Positions 33,540 through 43,991 of a DNA stretch of 64,000 nt are shown here, piece after piece. The stretch covers positions 1,612,001 to 1,676,000 of the forward strand of contig NC_064672.1 of the NCBI RefSeq assembly GCF_023278565.1, given 5' to 3'. Both the position numbers and the translations under genes were made by a program. Each line of letters opens with the position of its first letter. The first letter of the stretch is position 1. Origin of the DNA: Colletotrichum lupini. Lineage: Eukaryota; Ascomycota; Sordariomycetes; Glomerellales; Glomerellaceae. Below the pieces are notes generated by a model. That model did no database searches. It was not told the DNA's origin and saw nothing but the letters and a program-made list of their open reading frames with translations.

Positions 33540-33781
33540 TAGACATAGAGAAAGTCTAAAAAGTGTAGTATGACCTAATAGAAGCTCAAGAGCTAGAAAA
33601 GCATCATTGCACTTATCTCTAATGGTCCTATTGCGCTCTCAGCGCACAAGAAGCTGTCTATGTCAGAGTTGAAGTCACATCAAAGGGTGTTGTGTCTAAT
33701 AATGAGTTCATAAGTCTGCTCCTCGTAAGTCGAAAAGAAAAAATGGGACTAATACAAATCGATAAGTCTCGTCTCCCTTGA
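33540..33781. other. Unmutated host spacer between the two inverted copia copies
   Basis: 242 bp of ordinary composition, rich in CA and TG, flanked on both sides by RIP-saturated DNA. Its minus strand holds a 22-codon open stretch ending at TGA (33710-33708) that is in frame with an open reading frame on the far side of copy 2. Confidence 0.7.
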
Positions 33782-33986
33782 TATTAGTATCTCTATTACA
33801 AGGTAGTTAGTTCGAACTATAGTTAACGAAGAGATTAATTAAACTATATAAATATCTGCGTAATAAATATAAAAAAGAGGTTCTAACCGTAAGTTAGGCT
33901 AGCTATAATAATTATAAATAGGGCCCCTAATTAGCCCCTACGTAGTCGGCTATATACTATAATTAAATTAGATTTTCAATTTAATA
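33782..33986 (-). repeat. 3' LTR of inverted copia copy 2
   Basis: 205 bp; begins TATTAGTATC on the plus strand (from TGTTAGTATC) and ends CAATTTAATA, the mutated complement of the LTR start. Confidence 0.86.
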
Positions 33987-36900
33987 CTAATTTTTTCTTT
34001 TTTTTATTAATTTAACCGCTATAGTTAGAGGTATAATTCGACCTCGGGCCCGTTTATTAAGTCGTCTTTTTTTTCCCTTTTTTTTACTTTTTTTATATAA
34101 CCTATCCCTTTATTCGTATAATAACTTTTTTACTACTTATAAATTATTTTAATCCCTTATTTAGTATTACTTTTATAAAAGCGTTTACGAGGTTATTTTT
34201 ATTATTAATTTAACGGATCTCGAATATCTTGCGCCTTTTATATAATTACCTAAGGGCTATAATATTAATTATAAGCCTCTTTTTTTTTTTTTCCTAATTT
34301 AATAAAGTATTCGTATAATAAGTAAGAATCGGTATAAATAACTATTAGAATAAGTAAAAAGCTAATTTAATTAGTAATCTTTTTTAGTATTATTAAAATT
34401 ACGTAAGAGAGGTTAATACTATTAACTATACTATAAACCTTTAACGCTAATATATTTCTTATCATTTACTTATTTTTAATTAATAAGTAATAGATTATAT
34501 TACTATATATAATAAATTCGCTCTCGCTTATACTCTCGTTAACTAGGATAATAATATACCCTAATTATAAAATAAGGTCGTTATTATTTATAAATAACTT
34601 ATTAATAAAAACGTAGAGCTTACTAATTATAAAGTTAATTAAGTAATAAACGAGACTTTAATTAAAATTTATTTATTATTACTTAAGCCGCTTATTAAGT
34701 ACCTTAATATCTCGTTTAATTAAATTTATAACTTATATTACCCTAGTATAATTAAAAATTACTTTAAGTTAATAAATATTTATAATATATATCCCTCGCG
34801 CGAGCTTAGCCTTATATTACTTTTTAATATTAGTTATATTTAAATTAACGAGGTTAATTTTCTTACCCTACCCCTTTTATTAAAAAACGACGGTTTCCCT
34901 TTTAATTATAAAAATCCTATTATTAAATATTAAGAAGGTATTTATTATAAGGACCTTTTTTAGCTTTATTATAAAGCCCGCTTTTTAAAGCTCTTTATTT
35001 TCTTTTTTTATAAAGTTAATATTAAATAAGCTTAATATATCGTTAGTTTATATTTTAATAATCCTAAATTAGTTACCTTCGTACTCTATAATTAATAAGC
35101 ACGGGTCGTACGTAAAAATAATTATTAATAATTAATTAATATAAAAATCGTAGTATATAGCTTATTAATAAGTACTTAATTCTGCGAGCCTATATAGTAG
35201 CTTAAGTACTTTAATAATCGTATTTTCTAAATACTTATTAACTATTTTTTTTAATAAATAGGCTAGGATTTTCTTTATAAGCCCTATAGCCGATTAAGTA
35301 TAGGCCTAGGTAATATTACGGCTCTAAATCTTATATCCCTTCTTCCGTAATAATACTATTAGTATTATTATTAATCGTTAGCTATAGTACTATATAGTAA
35401 GCGATTATATAAGTAGCGTTGCCTTTTTAACGTCACTATACCCCTAAATTACGTATTTAAACTTTTTATACGGCTAGGGTATTCCTTTCCTTTTAATCTT
35501 ACGAATTATTTATAATTTAAATATATAGAAGTTTATATATTTTTCTAAGTTATATAAGATAAATTAATAAACCCCTTAATTATAAAGAATATCTACTTTA
35601 ATAAGATTTAATCCCTTATATAACTTTTTAATAATTATAATTACGCCTTTTTTACGTAGTTTAATTACTAATTCGAAATCGGCTTTTTTTTATATATATA
35701 AAAAGTATTAATTACCTCGTTATTAATAATAAATTATTATATTAAGGCTTACTATCGTAGTTTTTTATAACGTCTTACTAATAATATTAATACCCTTTTA
35801 ATAATTTCTTCTTCCTCGTCGTTTATTAATACTACTATAACGATTTTATTAAAAATAATTTCCTATACCTCTACCGTAGGTTATATAGTTTCCCTTAGCT
35901 CTTTTTCTTTTTATAAATTAAAAATTACCTTATTAAGATCTATATAATACGGTCTAACTACCGTAATTAATATTTTAAATAATTAGTTATAATTTCTTAT
36001 GACTATATAAGAGCGCTCGTTAATAAAAATTAACTTATATAGCCTAGCTTATTATTAAGTAATTTCGTACTATACTTATATATCCGAATTTAATAATATA
36101 TCTAGATTACTCCCTATATCGGGCCTATTATATATAATAATTACTTTATTAACTTACTTTTTTATACTTACCTCGCGCAATACTTATATTACTTTTTTAA
36201 CTACTTAGGCTCGTTAGCTTATACTTAGTAATAGTAGCGAAGCTAAGGTCGTTTTTAAATATATTCTAAATATTAATAGCGTTAATATAAGTCCGTTAGG
36301 CCCTATAATATCGTTATAATATTTAAGTACTATCTAAAAGTATTCGTCGTTAATAAAATCCGGATTTTCCTTTTTAATAATTCTAAACGCCCTTTTTAAC
36401 TATTAATATACCCTTTTTACCTTTCTAATACTATAGTATACTTTAATAGGTACGACTTTTAGTTATATACTATAAGCCGTCGTATTATCCCTAAATTCTA
36501 CTAACTTAAAACTAATATTAATATTAGTTCTAATACCGTCTAGCGGTCCCTAATATATATTAATCTAGCTTTTTTATAGGGCTACTTATATTATTTTTAT
36601 TTATAAATCCCGGAAGAATTATTTTACTTAGAAAGATATAGCTACGTCGATTATATATAATACTAACCGACTATTTAAATAAAAAATATTAACGACGATT
36701 TCTTAGTTAAAATGAAGCTTATTACGCAATTTAAACTTAAATTTACGTAGGCTCTGCGTATTTATTTAATATTAGTAATATACTTTTATTAACTATTTTA
36801 GCGCCCCTATTTCGATATTATTATTATTTAATTATTTTAAAAAGTTATATAGCCTCGTAACTAACGAGTACCTAAATCTCTAATATAGTCTTCTAAACTT

Positions 36901-39900
36901 ACTTTCCGTTAAGTAATTAATTAATTTCGTATTATTAATAACCTTTATAAATATATACCCCTATCGTCGTTTAACTATTTTAAAATACTTACCGCTAGAA
37001 ATTCTATTCTTTATATTATTAAATATAATACCTAGTCGATTTATATTTTTTAAATATAAGAGAAATAGGGTATTAATAAGTAAAATATAAAAGGTTATTA
37101 TTTTAAAATACGTCTTTACTTTTATTATACCTAGGGTAACGATTTCCTTACCTAAACTAAAACTAATTTTTATAATACTCGCCGTTAACATATTAAGCGT
37201 TACTAACGCGATTTTCTATAATACTTAGAATTACCCTTTTTTTTTAGTTAACTATTATAATACCCTAGTATTTAAAATAATTTTATAAAAATTATTTAAG
37301 CCGTACCTTTTACTCGTATAGAATATTTATATAAGCTTAGTATTTAAGGGATCTAAGTAATATAAAAAGGACCCCTCTAGCTACCCCTAGATTTACTTAG
37401 TACTATATTTTTTTTTTTTAAATATTAAAAAAAATAGCGTTTTCTCCTTAATTATTAAAAAAATAAGCTTTAGCCTTATTAAATTTACTTTTTTAGCCGC
37501 TTCTATATCCGTTATTTAAAGGACCTTCCCTTACTATTTATAAATAAAAGCCTATTTATTAAGAGCTTCCGCTATTCTTTATTTATTTAGCCTCGTATAT
37601 CCTTTAGAAGTTAATAAGGTAAAAAAAAAAGTAATTAATATTATTAATTTTATTATAATCTAATTCGTTAGTATAAGGGGTAAGATCTTTTTTATTTTCC
37701 GAATCTTTTATAAGGGGTATATATTTTAAGCTACTACTTTAGCTACCGTTACTAAGTTTTATACCCTTAGGTCTACCCTTATATATAATAAAGAATTAAT
37801 TAAACTAATAAAAGCTAGTTTTACTATCTATTACCCTTAACTTTTTATACTATTTATATAATTTAGTACGCTCTTTTTTAAAGTAGTTACTTAACTAATA
37901 TCTATTTCTTTTATAAATATAATATTACCTCTTTTATTACTCTACTTATAAGTTAAATCTTTACTTATTTAATAAATCTAAGCCTCCTTATTAATAATTA
38001 CCGTATTTAGCCTCTTTTCTTTTCTTATTATATATTTAATTAACTTAATATTATTAATAAGGGCTATTATATACTTAAAAATAAGTTTAGTATAGCATTC
38101 TCGCTTTAATATTAAAACTAAATCTTAGTTTTAAATAGAGCGTCTCGTAGTTTTTAAGTACTTAATATAAAGTTATTTTTACCTCTAATATATACTAAAC
38201 TATAGTATAGAAATATCTAACTTTTTACTTATTTATCTCCTTATTTAACTAGGTTTTTACTAGCTTATTAATTCGATCGATAAGTTTTTTAAAGATCTCT
38301 ACTCGCAATTTACCTTTTATTATCCTAGTTATAAATATAAAAAAAATCGCTTATAGCTTAAATAAGAGCTCTAGGTTCTTATTATAAGTCTCGAAGCGGC
38401 TTTAGATTACGTTAATTATATTAAGAAAGTCGTTTTAATCGAGATTACGTACCGCTTCGTAATAATAATTGAAAGCTTTATTTATAAATACGATATTAAT
38501 TACTAAATAGTATTAATATTCCCTAATTCTAACTTTTTTATAATAATTATAAAATATTATTAAGGTTTCTTATAAAACCTTATACTTCCCCCCAGAGTAT
38601 AATTTCTCTTTTAAAAAGATCTTTTTAAGGTTTATAAATTACTTTATATTTATTACTAAATTTTTAATATTTATATACGATCCCTGCGTCGCTACGTATT
38701 ATTAATAACTTCAAGTCGTCTACTTCTTTTCTTATTAACTAATTAATACTAAATTTCGTATTAATAATAATAACGAGTTATAAATTAAAATAAGTAGAAT
38801 TATTAATTATCGTACTTTTAGTATTATATTTTACCCCGGTATATCCTTTTATAATAATAGATTTTTATTAGTAATTATAAAAAGGAAATTTAGGTTATTT
38901 ACCCTTTTTTTAAATTTATTAAAACGATTATACGCTCTATCGACTTATACTTAGTTTTATAGTACGAATTCCTCTTTTATAATTATTATTATTAATATTT
39001 TATATAGCTCTTATAATTATAATTACGCTAATAATACCCCTTATTTATAAAAAAATCTATTAACTACTTTCGTAATTCCTAGGCTTATGCTCGTAAACTA
39101 TTCGTTTAGTTAATAACTAAGGTCGTTTACGATCTTATAGAATAAGAATTACCCCTATAACCCCTTTTTCTTATAGACCTTAGTTAAATAGATTAATATT
39201 ACGTTAATTTACTTACCGTTAGGCTAATCCGTAATTCTATATATTTACGTCCTCTAATAATTCGGGTTAATATTTACCTATTTATAAAGGATTAGGATTC
39301 TATTTAAAATTGGGTTTCGTCCTCTTTTTCTTTACCCTAACTTATCAAAGGTCGTATTCTAACTTATACTTATATTAATAATTACTAACGTATTTAATTT
39401 TAATGAGGATGTATCTAATCTATATATTAGTTATAATAAATCCGTGCTTTTATTACTTAACAAATTTATTAAAGTTTAAAAAATTCCTATTTCCTCTCGC
39501 CGTCTTATTACTACTCTCGTTTTTATTATTTTTAATAATTACTACTACTTTTCTAAATCGCTAGCTATTATACTTATTAAGATCCTCCTTTTTATTTAAT
39601 ATAAAAAAGTAAGTTTTAATAGTTCTTTTTTATAATAGTAGCGGTAAACGTTTATATTACTATAAAAAGATATAGTAATTAATCTTAGGATTTTTATTAA
39701 TTACCGATTTCTATTATTTTATATACTTTTAGCCTCCTAAGCCTCGTACTCTTTATAATCTCTAAATAGCTTCCTTCCTTAACTTACTTTTTCTAGGGTA
39801 ATATTTTATAAAAGTAATTAAAAATAAACTCTAGGTAGCTCGTAAAAGAGCTATATAAGCTATTAAAAACTATATAAGTTATTAAGTACGGTTAACGAAA

Positions 39901-40994
39901 TTAAGCCCTTTTTTTTATAAAATTATAAATTTTAAAAACTTATTAAAAATACTTACTTATTACTTATACATAATAAGGTTAAATACTTTAAAAATCTTAT
40001 TTTTTATAGCCTCTTAGTACCCTATTTTATATTTTTTAAATAGTCTTTTTCGTAGTTTAATTATAATTAAGTAATTATTACTTACTAATAATCCTTTTTA
40101 TTACTTAGTTAATTTCTTAAAATTAATAATCTTATACTAAGAGCTAATATAAAAAGAAGCTTTTTAATAACCTTTTAAAAGATTTTTTTTTTCCCTTAAA
40201 TCCTCGTTTTTTTTAGCCTTTTCTTAAGCTAATAATAACTTTAATAAGAAGTTATAAAACTATTTTAAAATAGCCGCTTTCTTTTTAAGTTAATCTCTAA
40301 GATCTATAATACTCTTAACTTAATACTATTAAAACCTCTAAATTCCCTCTTTTCTTATTAAACCGTCCCCTATATTATATTTTTAAATAATACTCGGGGA
40401 GTAATTAAAAGAGCTATAAAGAAGTTATTTAGATCGTAGGTTTAAAGTCGTACTTATAAAATTCTTATAATAATAGACTTTTTTATATATTATAAATCTC
40501 TTAGCTTAATAACTCTTATAAAGTTATTTTTATTATTAAATAAAAATATTTATATTTAAAAATCCCCTTTTTTAATTATATAATACTCTTTTATATTATA
40601 TTATTAAACTCGTTTATTGCGCTAATTAATTAAGTAAATAGTCGTTATATAAGTATTTCTTTTTATTAATTTAATTAATTAATTTTTAATCGTAAGCCGA
40701 TTATAAAAAAGTCGTTTAATAAAAAAGCTACTCGGGGTAATAATAAAAGGCTAGTTATTTAAATAGTTTTATTAATTAATATAGTTTAATATAATAAACG
40801 TTAATCTCTTATAAGTAATAAAAAGCTACGATTATTTAATTCCGTATAGTATTTAAAAATCGCCTCCTTTTTCGTTTACTTTTATAAAGTTAATTAATAT
40901 AAATCTCTTATTTTATATAATATTAAAAAGTCGTTTCTTTTGCGTAGCGAAATATTTTATTAATTTATAATAGTAGAATTTAATTACTAATTAG

Positions 40995-41199
40995 TATTAA
41001 TATCCTTATTATAAAGTAGTTAGTTCGAACCGTAGTTAATAAAGAGATTAATTAAACTATATAAATATTTATATAATAAGTATAAAAAAGAGGTTCTAAC
41101 CGTAGGTTAGGCTAGCTATGATAATTATAAATAGGGCCCCTAATTAGCCCCTGCGTAGTCGGCTATATGCCGCGGTCGAATTAGACTTCTAATCCGATA
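40995..41199 (-). repeat. 5' LTR of inverted copia copy 2
   Basis: 205 bp; ends CTAATCCGATA on the plus strand, the complement of the LTR start with its terminal CA changed to TA. Confidence 0.88.
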
Positions 41200-41514
41200 C
41201 TTAAAGTTAGATCGGAGTACCGACGTATTGTCGTTGGCTATAGCGTTTAATGAACCGCTGCAGAGAAAATCTCGGAGTTGTTCGTCGCTGTGAATTTTGC
41301 TTTTCTTCACTGAGCCAGATGCGGATATATCTCGGAACGGAAGATAGTATCCCTTCTGGAGACCTTTGGCAGTGAAGAGTTGATCCTTGCACTCCCACAG
41401 CCTCTTCCGGTGACGATCAAGCGCCGCTGTGCCGTAGGCAGCGGCAGACAGATGGTTCCGTGGATATTGACCATACGCGTTGTACGATGTCGTAAAACGG
41501 GTCGCAGTCGTCAT
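41200..41514 (-). pseudogene. Possible host gene fragment interrupted by copia copy 2
   Basis: An open frame starts at ATG 41514 on the minus strand and runs 105 codons to the edge of copy 2. If the element and one copy of the target duplication are removed, the frame continues without a stop from 33776 for another 22 codons and ends at TGA 33710-33708, for 127 aa in total. The composition is mixed and no known domain is recognised. Continuity across the insertion site is suggestive, but a stretch of 22 open codons could arise by chance. Unrecognised; function unknown. Confidence 0.35.
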
Positions 41515-42056
41515 CGTGACAGCTTGGAACGTAGAAAGCTACTGCAAGGCCTGTTTCTGTTGTCTGCATCGAGACTCAGACTTCGAGAAGGCCGTGTTAG
41601 TGCAAGGTAGGAGGATGATATGTCATGTCTTTTTGGGCGATGGGGACTATGCACATGAAGAAAATGTTCAAAGCCGCACATAAGGCATACACACTGGGCG
41701 CCCGGGCTTTTGAGCTGATTGGAACACATGGCTGCGTTTTGGTGGCTGTGCAGGACGCAGCCCCCGTCTCACCGAAGCCTACAAGAAGACTGGCATAGGG
41801 AGGCATTCTTATCATTATACCTAACAGCTAACCATGAGCGGCTTAAGAAGAGGCGGGTGACACAAATGGCCTCAATTCAAGCCATGGAGAGGCTTTGTTT
41901 TGTACATTCAGTTTACCTGATTATGAGTTACATGTAAATAAAGCGAAAACATAACGTAATCTCTTCACACGTACTACGATAATTGATAGCTGCCAACCCT
42001 TTTCCATTGAACGCCAAATCCACATTATTGCCTCCATTACTTCAATCAGAGAGTAT
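41515..42056. other. Intergenic region right of the repeat block
   Basis: 542 bp of ordinary composition. Short overlapping open frames exist on the minus strand, but none has a recognisable motif. No repeat or RNA gene is seen. Confidence 0.4.
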
Positions 42057-42550
42057 CTAGTTGAAATTGAAGTCATCTGAGACCATTCCAGCGGGGTCAG
42101 GTGAGTTGTCTCGTTGATCCCTGTCGTCAGGGCGAGCACGGAGGGTATCGATGGTCCTTTGCTCAGCCTATAGCACAGAGTCTGAGTCTCCGTCACTCAG
42201 AGGAGTAAAGTTTAGAGTTCTACATACCTCACTCAACTCCCGTGGAACCCAAAAATAAAACTTATCTTCGTACATCTCCTATGAGTTGTCAATATTGTCA
42301 GTGGGATGGACACTGCTGTACGAACTTGTCTTTCGTTAAGTCGTCGCCCGTCCGTTATTTGGTATAGGCCTATTAGATAGCGTCGAAGATCGGGCCATTT
42401 CAAGTTGTATGCCGAGACAGTTTGCTCAACCCAGCCGCGAGGTGACGGAGGTAACGTTGCTCTACGCGGAGGTGGCGGCGGCATCTCGTCATTACCTGAT
42501 CTCCTCCAACTAAAAGCTTTCTTGATAGAAAACGAGGGATCGGTAGACAT
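42057..42550 (-). CDS. Small spliced hypothetical protein
   Basis: Three exons (42550-42326, 42278-42228, 42167-42057) join in phase 0 and give 128 aa. Intron 1 is 47 nt with a GTTCGT donor and a CTGAC branch-like site; intron 2 has a canonical GTATGT donor and a TAG acceptor. The product has a basic/proline-rich N-terminus (PPPPPRRATLPPSPRG), a Trp-rich middle (GWVEQTV, LKWPDLRRYL, FYFWVPRELSE) and an acidic, charged tail ending VSDDFNFN. The regular WPDL and FWVPREL blocks and the clean splicing argue for a real gene. I do not recognise the family. There is no signal peptide or membrane span. It lies 0.86 kb from the repeat block and is divergent from the kinase-vWA gene; intron 1 is the least certain part. 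Confidence 0.6.
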
Positions 42551-43991
42551 TCTGAAAATCGGAACTATCTTTCTCTATTTGGACCGAGCTAGCGCGCGAG
42601 TGGCAGTGAGGAGGCACAGTCTTTGAGAGGCAGGCTGTCAGACGAAAACTGCCCAGGGAGACGGAGGCGATGGGAGGGCCGACTTCGGTATTTGAAGGCA
42701 GGCTCGGGCGGAAAAACGGTAGTGGAGCAATGTGCTTTAAGCCCCCTCCAGCCTAGAGAGGCCCGAGGAGGGGTATTAGACGAGAGCGAGACATATAGCA
42801 TGCTGTGCCACCGGACAGGGCGATCAATTTGCGGTCCAGTCGTTGACCGACTTCACAAGGACGGCACAGGCTGCCGCGAGGCAGACAAGCCAGTGGCTTG
42901 ATTGAATTGCCTCGACTGCCTGGGAAGACTGGCATATATTGCCTTCACACCCTCTTTTAGGACGAGCCGCACCCCAATTGCAAGGTTATGAGGTGTGATC
43001 AAAATGCATGTGCCTTACTTACACCCTCAGCCTGATTCTGACTTAATCTGACTGAGGCGGCTGCCCATCCCATCTGCGTTCTACATAGCCAGACCAGGCA
43101 GCAGATGAGGCGTCGAAATTTGCAAAAAAAAACGAGGGGAAATCCGAGTTTGGGTTCGTATCTTCGTAACGTGGAACGAAAGATCATCCCAAGCTATTTT
43201 TGCCATGCCTCTGGTTGACATTCCGCTAGGCTGGGTATAGGGCTCTCCTCTTCGTCAGTCATTGGACAATGTGGTAGGGGCATTGATCAGTATTGGGGAT
43301 ACTCGATCTGAGGAGGTTCGGTTTTCTGGTCCGCGAACCTCTGTCAGGCTGTACTTGACGCACTGTGATGGCGCTTAACTCAGATGACGGCATATGTGGT
43401 ATGCAGCCGGGAGCCTTTTCAACCCCTCTTTCTGTCCACCCTCTAGTTCAGCTTGTCTGTCGCCTAAGAGGAGACCTGGCTTGAGACTTCTCACCGGTCT
43501 CGAGAATGAGATCCAGTCTTAGCAGCTGGGTATTTATACCAAGCGCCATGCTAGCGTGAATGACTGCGGGTACATGTGGTTTGGGAAAGAGATGTATTTT
43601 TCTGCTTTTTTCACATAACCCTACATCGTAATCCCATTCTGTAGGTCATTGATCAAAGAAGCACGCGACATACACGGAAAGCTAGGGGGGTGGTCTCAGC
43701 CGCACATGGGAGTTCCTAGTCCGAACAGTATTAACACTACGCCCTCTTTCTTCCAGTGGCAAGGCTCCCGGCGCTCTTAACAGTCTGCTGTTCTAAAATC
43801 TTACTTGTACGCACCTAAAACCTGACACTTTAATTTCTTGCCTAAATTTCTGGGGATTCCCAGGAATCTTTCGTTTCATCATTGCTTTGCGCACTTTTGC
43901 GTGACGCTGAGGATTTGTCGCACGGAATAACTTACATCGTCCTCCTCTCCCCTTTTCCCAATTTTACCATTATACTTCGTCTTTTGACGAC
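42551..43991. other. Divergent intergenic region upstream of the kinase-vWA gene
   Basis: 1.44 kb between divergent genes. Pyrimidine-rich DNA at about 43935-43985 leads directly to the kinase start. No protein motif, RNA gene or repeat is recognised. Confidence 0.45.

Larger units (their letters stand above)
33782..41199 (-). mobile_element. Ty1/copia-type LTR retrotransposon, complete but RIP-inactivated (copy 2, inverted)
   Basis: 7418-bp copy in opposite orientation to copy 1, with 205-bp LTRs at both ends (33782-33986 and 40995-41199). Differences from copy 1 in the stretches compared are almost all transitions, as expected if RIP acted on both after duplication. Reverse transcriptase remains recognisable at about 35210-35570 and the TDD-like site at about 35040-35060, there with a mutated aspartate. 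A polypurine-like tract lies just inside the left LTR (about 33987-34010, minus strand). The flanking 5-mers are CTTGA (33777-33781) and CTTAA (41200-41204): a target-site duplication with one RIP-type G-to-A change. The longest surviving open stretch, 76 codons at 37191-36961, is a protease-region fragment and not a functional gene. Confidence 0.88.

Noticed and set aside
36961..37191. 76-codon open frame inside the inverted retrotransposon
   Set aside because: It is a surviving piece of the RIP-mutated protease region, not an independent gene.
26121..41199. AT-rich block as a centromere or mitochondrial insertion
   Set aside because: Paired 205-bp LTRs, copia-order coding remnants and loss of CpA/TpG explain the composition as RIP of retrotransposons.
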